64,000 nt of DNA. Source: Kluyveromyces lactis (taxonomy: Eukaryota > Ascomycota > Saccharomycetes > Saccharomycetales > Saccharomycetaceae). The stretch is taken from positions 186,001 through 250,000 of the forward strand of contig NC_006041.1 of NCBI RefSeq assembly GCF_000002515.2, in the 5' to 3' direction. The stretch's first letter is position 1. Each line of letters opens with the position of its first letter. The notes beneath the pieces are model-generated. The model saw only the letters and a program-made list of their open reading frames with translations, had not been told where the DNA came from and ran no database searches. Positions 10,450 to 19,465 of this stretch are shown here, in pieces. The position numbers were made by a program, and so were the translations under genes.

Positions 10450-11172
10450 ATGTCAAAACTTTTGCTACCAGGAGACGTTATAAGTGCAGATGAAACACAA
10501 TCCCAGTCGATATCAGCAGGGCCAGGAATATATAGTGATCCATTATCACAAGAGATAAAAGCTACTCACGCAGGTTTAGAAGTGGTAACACCGAACAAGA
10601 AAGGCGCATCCGTGTATGTTGATTATAACTCCAAAAGATATATTCCAGCAGTTGGAGATTTTGTAGTTGGTGTCATTGTTGCTTCCTTCGGAGACAGCTA
10701 CCGCGTGTCATTGTGTAATTTCTCGAATCCGGTAACGCTATCGTACATGGCATTTCCTAATGCATCCAAGAAGAATAAACCCACCTTAAAGGTTGGTGAT
10801 CTTTGTTACGCACGGGTTTGTAGTGCATACAAGGAATTAGAAGCGGAAATAGAATGTATGGATTCATCAAAGGGACAGGATGCGGGATTCGGTCTTTTAG
10901 ATGGAGGAATGACGATAGAAGTATCTCTAGCATATGCAAGAGAGTTGTTGTTTAATGACTCTTACCCTCTACTCAATATATTGGGAAATCTCGTTGAATT
11001 TGAGGTGGCTATAGGAGTAAATGGTATTATATGGTTAAAGACGGACGATGTGAGGACAACATTGGCCTGTTACAGATCTATATTGACTTGTCAAGGTGTT
11101 TCTCCTGCTCAGTTCGATAAAACTATAAAAAGTATATTTAATGATACCCTCAAATCAACAGACGAGAAGTGA
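10450..11172 (+). CDS. RRP40: Exosome cap subunit Rrp40
   Basis: Non-catalytic S1/KH cap protein of the nuclear and cytoplasmic RNA exosome, which threads RNA toward Rrp44. The product is 240 residues, the same length as S. cerevisiae Rrp40. It begins with LLPGDVI and has the N-terminal domain, then an S1 domain (about 60-140, PAVGDFVVGVIVASFGDSYRV) and a KH-like domain. In S. cerevisiae it is YOL142W, on the sister chromosome region of YNL326-325. Finding it between PFA3 and FIG4 is the unduplicated order. Its stop codon is only 24 bp from the convergent FIG4 stop. Confidence 0.97.
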   Translation: MSKLLLPGDVISADETQSQSISAGPGIYSDPLSQEIKATHAGLEVVTPNKKGASVYVDYNSKRYIPAVGDFVVGVIVASFGDSYRVSLCNFSNPVTLSYMAFPNASKKNKPTLKVGDLCYARVCSAYKELEAEIECMDSSKGQDAGFGLLDGGMTIEVSLAYARELLFNDSYPLLNILGNLVEFEVAIGVNGIIWLKTDDVRTTLACYRSILTCQGVSPAQFDKTIKSIFNDTLKSTDEK

Positions 11173-11196
11173 ATCGTATACGAAGGTGTGATGGAC

Positions 11197-13797
11197 TCAA
11201 ATAAAGGTGGGGTTTCCGTAACTGTCTGCTTTATTGATCACTTTCTCATATTCGGATATACCAGCCTGTGAAACCGTTAGCGATTGATAATTAATATACT
11301 CACTATAGTCATACAGCAATTTATAATTCTCAAAATTTATTACATTTTCATACAATGTCTCTTCTGATGGCTCTGCATACGCATATCGAGTATTCTTTTG
11401 CAAATTGGAGATTCTGTCGTATTCGTTGCACTCAAAGGTAGTGTGTCCATATTCTGGAATCTCATCATCATCATCGATAGCAAACTCATGGTATGATAGA
11501 GGTTGATCGCTAGAAAACACCGGGAATCCTATTGGGAAATTGTCCAGCTGTTTTAAAGACTTTTCTGATTGGTGAAGAATTTCTTTCAATTGAGCCGTGT
11601 ATAAATTCAATTCGTCTTTGGGAGAAACACTTGCTTCAACTTTTTTCCTACTAGTTTCACTGACATGTTTGTCTTTCTTATCAGATGTCAACAATCTCAA
11701 TTTCTGATTTATCGAAGTCTGCTTGCGAGAATCGAATGGGGAGATTGCTTGTTTTCCGTGATGGTACCGTCTGGTAGAATTCATGTTGAAAGTGAAAGCA
11801 TCTTTGAGAGATACAAAAATTCGAGGGGTATAATGTTCATTCCAATAGTTATCATAGGAGTTTGGATAACCTCTGACATTCTTGAATATCTTAGCAACAG
11901 TAACATCATTGTTTTTGTCAATTATCTCTTCCTGGATAGTTTTATGTAGGCCTTTTATGTTGGAATCAAGCCACCAATGTCTGTAACTTCGCCTCAATCC
12001 CGAAATTTCATATAAGTTGTGCAAGTAAAAATCTGTTGACATATCCCAAAGCATAGGTTGATCTTTAGACCAGATATAGTGGCCTAGGAAGAGATTTATA
12101 GCTTCTTGCCGCTGAGCATCAACAAATGAGTTGCTATAAAATCTTTTGATACTCTCAACCATATCTCTAGAATGTGAGCTCCATTGATTGATTTTTCTAT
12201 AAGTCTCCATTGTGTTCACCAAATGGGAGCCCCCATATTGTAAGGCTATGGTATCACCGTGGTCATGGAATAATTCAGTCAAAATGTTAACGATGTCCGA
12301 ATCGTATTCTAAAAACTTTTCTTCGATAATTCCCATTGCATGTAGTTGTTCACCAAGAGCACGTTTTCCAATGACAAACTGAGCTGCATTTGTTCTATCT
12401 AAGCAGTCAATACAATTTGTTCTGCAAACACCCTCTTGTACAGATGTTGACTGAAAATCTTTTCCATTATGAAAGATACCAGTAGTCTCCACAGTTTCCT
12501 TTGCATATTTTTCTAAAAACTCAATCACCATCTGACCATGAGATTTTGATGCTTTGCTCATATCCCATGCTTTGTACTCTAATTTCTTGATATCAGGAAG
12601 AAACTGGTTTAAATATTTAATACACCTTTCAAATTCTTCTCCTAATTTTGTTTCACGAGGATTCTTCTCTTTTGTTTTTATTAGATTTAATATTTGAATA
12701 GTACCACCACCATATCGTTGGAATAGTTTATCAAAATGTTTAGCTGCAGCACTATAAAAAGGATCTGTAATGTTAATGCTGATGGGCGGCTTAGCGGTCA
12801 AATTAGAAGCTTCCTGAGACCAAAACAATGGTATTGATCCCCTATGTTGAACAAAAGAAGTGTATTTATCACTATCAAAAAAACCTCTTGCAGGGGAGTG
12901 AAATGATGTAAGGCTCATGTCAGCTACAATCTGCTCGGTTTCCACTTCATTTGCCACATAACCCTTATTGTTAACACCTCTTTTCAAAAATCTAGCTCCT
13001 GCAAAATAATGGGATCTTCTACCAATTAGTGTGATATAAATACTCTTACCGAATAGTGAAACATTGACTTGGTCAATGAACCCATGAATAATGGGTTGAA
13101 ACCAATCATATACGGTATCAATACATGAGAAAATGGGATCAAGCAAGTATGAATTCCACATAAACATTTCGTTATAATCAGGAATGCCAGGCGGCACTTC
13201 GATATCTGACCTCCCAACGGACAGAAACTTCTGTCTCAGTATGTTTGTTTGTAATGTATTAGTAATATCAAAAGTGTAACTGAAATAAAAGGTTTTTGAT
13301 AATTTAAGATTCTGGAATGATTGTATAAATCGAAGTTCGGTGGAATCCCGTTTCTTCGTTGACTTTGTTATCGGAACTAATTCTGTATCGTCGATATGAT
13401 AAATAGAGTGACCTCCGAGAACGGCAACCTGACTCATTTCAGTTATTACCACCAAATAATAACATGCTGTGAACCTAATTACTCCCAATAAACCATAGCC
13501 TGTGAGTTTCTTCGTTAAAGCATCATCGTCTGCCTCTTCAATTTTACGAAGAACTTCCATCACCTCGTTTCTCATGAAAAATACATTGTCTTCCGCAATA
13601 TTCAAATTGTCCTCTTCACCATTGAGATCAATTTCAAGTATTCGAAACATTGTCTCTCGTTTATTACTAGCAACAATGTAAATAGATTTCTTGGTTTCAT
13701 AAATGGTGTATTTACTCAATGTAAACTTCATAGTTTTCCGTTGTTTCGTGGCTTTCTGCTTTGGTAAGGGCTCAATAGGCCCTGAATCAATATTCAT
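11197..13797 (-). CDS. FIG4: Polyphosphoinositide phosphatase Fig4
   Basis: Sac1-family phosphatase that dephosphorylates PtdIns(3,5)P2 at the vacuole and also supports its synthesis in the Fab1-Vac14 complex. Length is 866 residues (S. cerevisiae 879). The Sac domain spans about residues 60-600, with the catalytic CX5R motif at C462-R468 ([12 protein letters not shown]). The start is the ATG at 13797. It matches YNL325C in position. The C-terminal 250 residues are less ordered and charged. Confidence 0.97.
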   Translation of the reverse strand: MNIDSGPIEPLPKQKATKQRKTMKFTLSKYTIYETKKSIYIVASNKRETMFRILEIDLNGEEDNLNIAEDNVFFMRNEVMEVLRKIEEADDDALTKKLTGYGLLGVIRFTACYYLVVITEMSQVAVLGGHSIYHIDDTELVPITKSTKKRDSTELRFIQSFQNLKLSKTFYFSYTFDITNTLQTNILRQKFLSVGRSDIEVPPGIPDYNEMFMWNSYLLDPIFSCIDTVYDWFQPIIHGFIDQVNVSLFGKSIYITLIGRRSHYFAGARFLKRGVNNKGYVANEVETEQIVADMSLTSFHSPARGFFDSDKYTSFVQHRGSIPLFWSQEASNLTAKPPISINITDPFYSAAAKHFDKLFQRYGGGTIQILNLIKTKEKNPRETKLGEEFERCIKYLNQFLPDIKKLEYKAWDMSKASKSHGQMVIEFLEKYAKETVETTGIFHNGKDFQSTSVQEGVCRTNCIDCLDRTNAAQFVIGKRALGEQLHAMGIIEEKFLEYDSDIVNILTELFHDHGDTIALQYGGSHLVNTMETYRKINQWSSHSRDMVESIKRFYSNSFVDAQRQEAINLFLGHYIWSKDQPMLWDMSTDFYLHNLYEISGLRRSYRHWWLDSNIKGLHKTIQEEIIDKNNDVTVAKIFKNVRGYPNSYDNYWNEHYTPRIFVSLKDAFTFNMNSTRRYHHGKQAISPFDSRKQTSINQKLRLLTSDKKDKHVSETSRKKVEASVSPKDELNLYTAQLKEILHQSEKSLKQLDNFPIGFPVFSSDQPLSYHEFAIDDDDEIPEYGHTTFECNEYDRISNLQKNTRYAYAEPSEETLYENVINFENYKLLYDYSEYINYQSLTVSQAGISEYEKVINKADSYGNPTFI

Positions 13798-14435
13798 CTT
13801 ATCTTCTGATTGTTTATTTGTATCAGGTTTAAGCAGCTCTGGTTAATGCTGGACAGCTTATGAGGTATAATCTATTTCCTGTGCTCATTTAAGGTTTCAG
13901 TTAATGAGATTGAATCATCTTGATTTTTGACTATTTTCTGAAAGTTGATGAGACATATCATGAGAAAAGTAAAAAAATGTGGGAATGAACGTAGTTATTA
14001 CCTAGGCTTTTCGTTAGAATTAAGATACGGACGATTCTTAACTATGTAGAGATATTATATCGTTTACTTGTGATGCTGGATACAATGCTAGTCGGAAAAG
14101 TATGCAAGTGGCAATTGCACAGTTCGTTCATACATATATACTGGAGTGCAAATCAAAATGTTGATCCAAAAATTGAAGATTATGAAAATCAGTCACATCG
14201 ATCAAAGATTCGGAAACGATAAATCAATTTGTTGTGAATTAACTGATAGTACCGTAATATGATTTTATCAAGATTATATCTGAAGTTAAAGAAGTCGGAA
14301 AGTCATATCATTAAATGTTGGTTTTGGTTTTATTAATGAGGTCATATATGCTCAGAATTGTTGGCATGGAGATTATTATTTGATAATTTAGTAATTGATT
14401 TAATGGAAGAATTCTCATATACAACATCCGTCTCT
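13798..14435. other. Intergenic: FIG4 promoter / SNG1-like 3' flank
   Basis: 638 bp holding the FIG4 promoter and the terminator of the tandem SNG1-like gene. It is AT-rich with a short TA run near 14134. I recognise no gene, RNA or strong motif. Confidence 0.6.
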
Positions 14436-16055
14436 TTATTTTTGCATTGCTCTTTTCTTGGCATCATTCATGAATTTTTGACCCACGATCTTCATGACGA
14501 ACGGGAATAGCAAAGTGTTCAAAACACACCAAGCAGCCAAAATACCGTAGTTTCTACCCATGTCCCCCTTGTAAGTATCTGTGAAGATGACTCTATAAAT
14601 TTCCATAGCATTGTAAATAGGAGTCATGTAACCGTAACGATAGAATCTATTAGCCAAAACCAATGGAACGAAAGAGGCAGAAATGTTAATAATAATCCAT
14701 GAGATTAACCAGAAACCCAAATACTGTGGGCAATATGCCAATAGGATAGATAAAACATTTTCGTTCGCACCACCGACAGCACCCATCAAGATCCAAGTAG
14801 TCATCCAATAAACGACAAACCCGCCTCTACCGAAGGCAAGAGTGAAATCCACATGGAAGATTGCTGACACGGTACAGAAAAACAATGACAAAAAGAAATA
14901 AGTTGCCCATGAAGTTACCAATCTGTATAGAATAATATGCTTGGGTTTCAATAATGGGGACAACATCGCATGGAAAGGTCCAAACAATGCAAGTTGGAAG
15001 AAAGTCAACAAGATACAGTAAATCAAACCGACTTGCATTGGACCCAGTAATGTGTAATCGGTGAATGGTCTATTGTCGATTTGTTTCCAATTCATATCAC
15101 CTGCGGCTGATAAGTTTGGTCCCGATATATTTGTGATATTTGCTATCACGCTTGGGAAATAATCATTGTAGAAGAAAGTTTTCTTATAAGTGGTTTCAAT
15201 GGAAGTTAATAGAGGTACAATACTAGCTCTCATGTTCGACAAATCTCTAGCTGTTTTGTAGAAAAATTCGAAATAATCGGTGGAGTTGAAAGCTGGGGCA
15301 TCATCAGTTGTCAACGAATCCACAAATGCGTCAGTGGTACCAGGGTATACTATCAATGACCCCCAAAATTTCTTTGTATGAACCAAATGGTGTACCTTTT
15401 CCGAGATGTTCACGTCTTGTCCATACTTATCTCTAAAGGAAGAAGTATTATACACGAAGAACTGAGGAATTGCTGAATCCATAATAGGTATCACGCCTGC
15501 ACCCATATCCCCGTCATCTTCTACCACTGCGATGAACTTTACGTTGTGGTAGTCAGAAGAATGGTTATATAGAGCTCCCCAGTACAAAGAGAACATAGCT
15601 ATAGCAAGGGAGCCCAATAGGAAACAGTTGAGAGCGAACCTCCTAGCAAAAATGTTTCTGTGAGTCGATAATTTCGAAGAGAAAAATCTCGTCTTGACTC
15701 TTCCTAGCGCTGGTTGACCTGCTTCTGCTGGAGATCCGTCATTTTGTTCTTCGTTCTTATCGTCAATATTGGCGCTCTCCTTATTGAACTCCTCCACAGA
15801 TTCTGCTTGTTCATCGGAAGTCGATTGGTCCTGGTTATCTTCACCTACCATTGCCAAAGAAGGTGTACGTGATTTACGACCACTTTCGTTACCGGCAAAG
15901 CCCTGGGACTCTTCATCGGCACTAGATTCTGCATTCATGTACTGACCGTCCTTCGCAGCATCAAAAGCAACACCTTCGAGAAACCTTTCGCGAGCAGTCT
16001 CGTTGACCAGTCTTATATCGTCACCGCTCATCTTGTCAAAATCATTGAAACCCAT
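14436..16055 (-). CDS. SNG1: Sng1-type multispanning membrane protein (DUF3533)
   Basis: 539-residue membrane protein of the S. cerevisiae Sng1/YJR015W family. Sng1 (547 residues) confers nitrosoguanidine resistance and has been linked to plasma-membrane lipid asymmetry. The N terminus (1-135) is acidic and Ser-rich, probably cytosolic. It is followed by one membrane segment (about 145-165), a large extracytosolic loop with several N-glycosylation sequons (165-345), then about five membrane segments to the C terminus ending in basic residues. In S. cerevisiae SNG1 is on chromosome VII, so its place between FIG4 and LEM3 is not explained by the YNL block. The symbol is by family; YJR015W is the alternative. 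Confidence 0.8.
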   Translation of the reverse strand: MGFNDFDKMSGDDIRLVNETARERFLEGVAFDAAKDGQYMNAESSADEESQGFAGNESGRKSRTPSLAMVGEDNQDQSTSDEQAESVEEFNKESANIDDKNEEQNDGSPAEAGQPALGRVKTRFFSSKLSTHRNIFARRFALNCFLLGSLAIAMFSLYWGALYNHSSDYHNVKFIAVVEDDGDMGAGVIPIMDSAIPQFFVYNTSSFRDKYGQDVNISEKVHHLVHTKKFWGSLIVYPGTTDAFVDSLTTDDAPAFNSTDYFEFFYKTARDLSNMRASIVPLLTSIETTYKKTFFYNDYFPSVIANITNISGPNLSAAGDMNWKQIDNRPFTDYTLLGPMQVGLIYCILLTFFQLALFGPFHAMLSPLLKPKHIILYRLVTSWATYFFLSLFFCTVSAIFHVDFTLAFGRGGFVVYWMTTWILMGAVGGANENVLSILLAYCPQYLGFWLISWIIINISASFVPLVLANRFYRYGYMTPIYNAMEIYRVIFTDTYKGDMGRNYGILAAWCVLNTLLFPFVMKIVGQKFMNDAKKRAMQK

Positions 16056-17853
16056 TGTGACGAGCTGGCTTCAGGCAAAAGGAAAATCTTATTCAGAGAA
16101 AATAACTGTGAAGTTAATCTGTGGTATATTGTAACCTACCTTAATAATTTTGTCAGTTCTCCAAACTTTAAATTGAACTAAAGAAAAAGGTCACTAATAC
16201 TTAAAGCAACCCAAATTGATCAAACCGAAAAAGAAAAATATATATATAAACCAACTATTTCTCTCACTTTCAGCTACTAGTTGGATCCCTGGCACTTTCT
16301 TTTATACATTTGCATCAATTGACATAATAATAAATCCTGAAACTCATATTTGTACTGTGTTCAGATTTGTAATGACATATACTTATATAATGTTTAAACA
16401 GAATCGGCAAAAAGAAATCCAGAAAACCATAACAAAGAGACCTGATTTTATCATTTTGTAGATTTTCAAGTATTGATGGTTACTTAGGATGACTAGGAAC
16501 GAGCATCGGTAAATAGGGTTGATATACACATAAGCATAATACAAAAAAAGAATTTCTTTTGAACTCAATTAGTAAAGCACCTGTATCATTACAATAACCT
16601 AACGTTCTGTTTCATGCAATGAGCTTTTCCTGCCGTTCTTCTGCTGCTTCTAAGAAGAATTCTGTCGAACGGAATTATCAGAAAGAATACACAAAGGAGA
16701 GGGAAAAAAACGTGTAAATACTCAAAGAAAAAGGTAGGCAAACGCGTACTTACGTGGTGGGGAATTGGTTGCCTTATGGTAGAGACCGAATTGCCGTCTG
16801 GCGGCGCACGTCACCTCTAGTTAAAGATGATCTTTGGATTGGGTGCCCAAAGGATGGGTATAGAAGGACATTAGGATTCAGAGCAGAGTACTATGGTTGA
16901 AACTGCGTCAGTCTCTGGGTTGGTAAAGATGGTCCAATTTCGGCCGGATCATGGACGTCCTGGTAAAGCCGTTCCGGCCGGTCAATCGTGGTAAATGACG
17001 TTAATGGGTGCGAAGTCTCGAAGAGATTCCAACGGTAGCCGGACTTTGGATTAGCAGTGCTGGGAAAGTGTCTAGCAGTTGTGTCTGATACCAATTCAGT
17101 ATAAAGAAGGTTGGTACTTGCTTTCGCACTGAGTTTCTCTCTGCATCTCCGTTCTGTCAATTGGCATTCTTGAGGAGTGCATGAGATTTGGCTAATTGAA
17201 CTGGAAAAAAAAAAAGAAGTCGTTGTTGTTGTCCACGTGATTTGAAGAAATATTGATGTCATGTGACCTTGCAAACAGTTTTTCTTCTTCGAGGCGGTTT
17301 TACGTTTTGTATAAGGTTAGCCTTCTGTAGCACAGCGGGAATAGCTTAATCTATTACATAAGCTCTGCGCTTATTATGCCCAATATTGCACGAAAGCGCA
17401 GCTATTAATCATTATTGTATATCGCATGACCTCACAGATTAGTTCGTACAAGTAGTGTCAGCACATGATAAGCTCTTTCCCCCCAGTCGTCGAAGCGGAA
17501 GTCTCTTAACAGTATTCGGTTTCCTGAACCGTTAATTTCCTGCACGAATCTTTTGAATAAATAATCAAGGCTTCTCAAAGTGAAAATAAAAAAAAATAAA
17601 AGATGGTTCATTTGTACTTTACTTCTTCTCTAATGTTACGGAAAACTATGACAATTTGAGGGTATAGCAGTCAACTGAGTTGTCAACTGAGTTGATCAGG
17701 ATATCAAAAGAAACACTGAGTGGTTCTATTTAAACTTAATTGGACAGTTAACCTTCTCGCTGTCACAGGTGTTTCAACCGGATTTGAAATTGTTCTTTTT
17801 TGTTTTAACCACCTTTTTCCCTCAATACTTCCTACATATAAATTGTCCTGACC
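16056..17853. other. Intergenic: SNG1-like/LEM3 divergent promoter region
   Basis: 1.8 kb between two divergently transcribed membrane-protein genes. It holds a pair of GC-rich CGGCCGG palindromes within a short direct repeat (16921-16981), a CACGTG hexamer at 17234-17239 and an AAAATAAAAAAAAATAAAA tract near 17583. A 120-codon minus-strand open frame (ATG at 17262, to 16891) has no protein-like character that I can recognise. No tRNA or snRNA seen. Confidence 0.6.
16921..16981 (+). repeat. Short direct repeat TGGTAAAG...CGGCCGG
   Basis: TGGTAAAG at 16921-16928 with CGGCCGG at 16941-16947, repeated as TGGTAAAG at 16961-16968 with CGGCCGG at 16975-16981. The second palindrome is extended to CCGGCCGG. 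It lies in an otherwise AT-rich divergent promoter, which suggests paired binding sites (CGG half-sites are typical of Zn2Cys6 factors). The function is inferred only. Confidence 0.5.
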
Positions 17854-19143
17854 ATGACAGCGTTGAAGAATATAGGGAAAAGTGTAACTGGAGTCTTTCA
17901 TAGACGTGGTAAAGATGGAAAGTCTACAGAAGATGAAAATGGACTCAATACGATGGTAGAATTGGAAGATGATGTGGACGCATCCGAATTTGAAGATGAT
18001 GAAAATGAAGTAGTCAAGAAGCCTAAATCCAGAAGACCAAAGGAGACGAAATTTACACAACAGAAAATAGCATCTTTCAATCCAGTGCTAACACCCAAGA
18101 AAGTGCTTCCCATCTATTTCTTCCTCGGAGCGCTTTTCCTAATTTTTGGTGGTGTCATGCTCAATAATGCAAGACATGTCGATGAGATATTCGTGTTCTA
18201 CCAAGACTGTGATACGAACGCGCCAACGGATGATTTCGCAGACGTACCGGATGACCATTACAAATACATTTTCCACAAGGCTTATAATAAAGACGATTTA
18301 CCTGTTCCTCAATGGAAGTACGTACCAGATTCAGATCCAGATCCAGAGGAATTGCAGACCGGTACCTGTCAATTAAGATATTCAACTCCTTATTCATTAG
18401 AGGGTCCTTTGTATATATACTACTACATTGAAAACTTCTTTGGAAACCACAGAAGATACGTGTTGTCCTTTAGTGAATTCCAGATCATCGGTGACAAGGC
18501 TACCTTAGGCCAAGTCAAAGATAATATCGGTATCAACTGTAAACCCTTAGTGAGAGATAGTGCAGGAAAAATTTACTACCCATGTGGTCTAATAGCCAAT
18601 GCAATGTTTAATGACACTTTTCCTGATACAATGCAAGTGATCTCAGAGGATAGTGGAGACCAAGTGGATACTATTGAATTGAGTAACAAAAATATCAATT
18701 GGTCAACTGATAAAGACCGTTATAAGAAAACGAAATATTCACCTTCCGAAGTTGTTCCTCCACCTTACTGGAAAAAGCAATTCCCAGACGGTTATAATGA
18801 TACAAATATGCCGGACATTCATGAATGGGAAGAGTTTCAAAATTGGATGAGAACACCTGCTTTCTCGAAGTTCTCAAGGTTAATCAGACGTTCTGCAAAC
18901 TCACTTCCACAAGGTCAATATCAACTTGATATAGATCTTCATTGGCCCGTTACCATTTACAATGGTAAAAAAGCCGCATACATCACTCACGGTTCTACTC
19001 TAGGTGGACGCAACACCGCTCCAGGTATTATATATCTCGTTGGAGGTAGTATTTGTTTCATCCTTGCGCTGATTTCGTTGGCATCTCATCTGTTCTGGGG
19101 CCGCTCCACGGCTGATACTCACTTATTATCATGGAACAAATGA
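17854..19143 (+). CDS. LEM3: Lem3/Ros3, Cdc50-family flippase subunit
   Basis: Non-catalytic beta subunit of the plasma-membrane P4-ATPases Dnf1/Dnf2, needed for their ER exit and for phospholipid flipping. Length is 429 residues (S. cerevisiae 414). It has a charged cytosolic N terminus (1-75), a first membrane segment (about 85-108), a large glycosylated ectodomain with several NxT/S sequons and cysteines, and a second membrane segment (about 393-415). The GRNTAPGIIYLVGG entry to the second segment is a family hallmark. Family members Cdc50 and Ynr048w are alternatives, but the position beside FIG4 matches YNL323W (LEM3). Confidence 0.93.
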   Translation: MTALKNIGKSVTGVFHRRGKDGKSTEDENGLNTMVELEDDVDASEFEDDENEVVKKPKSRRPKETKFTQQKIASFNPVLTPKKVLPIYFFLGALFLIFGGVMLNNARHVDEIFVFYQDCDTNAPTDDFADVPDDHYKYIFHKAYNKDDLPVPQWKYVPDSDPDPEELQTGTCQLRYSTPYSLEGPLYIYYYIENFFGNHRRYVLSFSEFQIIGDKATLGQVKDNIGINCKPLVRDSAGKIYYPCGLIANAMFNDTFPDTMQVISEDSGDQVDTIELSNKNINWSTDKDRYKKTKYSPSEVVPPPYWKKQFPDGYNDTNMPDIHEWEEFQNWMRTPAFSKFSRLIRRSANSLPQGQYQLDIDLHWPVTIYNGKKAAYITHGSTLGGRNTAPGIIYLVGGSICFILALISLASHLFWGRSTADTHLLSWNK

Positions 19144-19465
19144 TGCTTCTATCTATGACTCTCTATGATTTTATTAGTCCTCCTCATTTAACTATATCTT
19201 TCTGTATATTACAATAACAACTAATTGGCACTCTTTTGAAGAATCTATAGAGAACAAATTGTTGTATCTACTTTTCATTTCACTGAGTCTCAAGCTAAGA
19301 ATATAATCGTTGAAAGGACAGACTCTTTATCTAAAATGAACCCGCCATGTCAGAAAAACCTAATAATAAGTTCCACAAGCTGTAAAAACTTATGAAGTTA
19401 GAGGTTTTGTTATTAAGTGAAAATATTAATGGAAATTTATACAAATTTATACATTTATACAGGAA
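19144..19465. other. Intergenic: convergent LEM3 / XRS2 3' flanks
   Basis: 322 bp between two stop codons, AT-rich, consistent with two terminators. It also marks the switch from YNL32x-type to YDR369-type gene order. No gene or repeat seen. Confidence 0.6.

Noticed and set aside
16891-17262. About 120-codon minus-strand open frame in the SNG1-like/LEM3 intergenic region
   Set aside because: Residues are dominated by Thr/Ser runs from a poly-T/poly-A-like tract, with no domain, membrane segment or homology I recognise. It overlaps the CGGCCGG repeat and promoter DNA.
17365-17401. Inverted repeat CTGCGCTT...AAGCGCAG
   Set aside because: Perfect 8-bp arms with a loop of about 21 nt are expected many times by chance in 64 kb, and nothing nearby supports an RNA gene.
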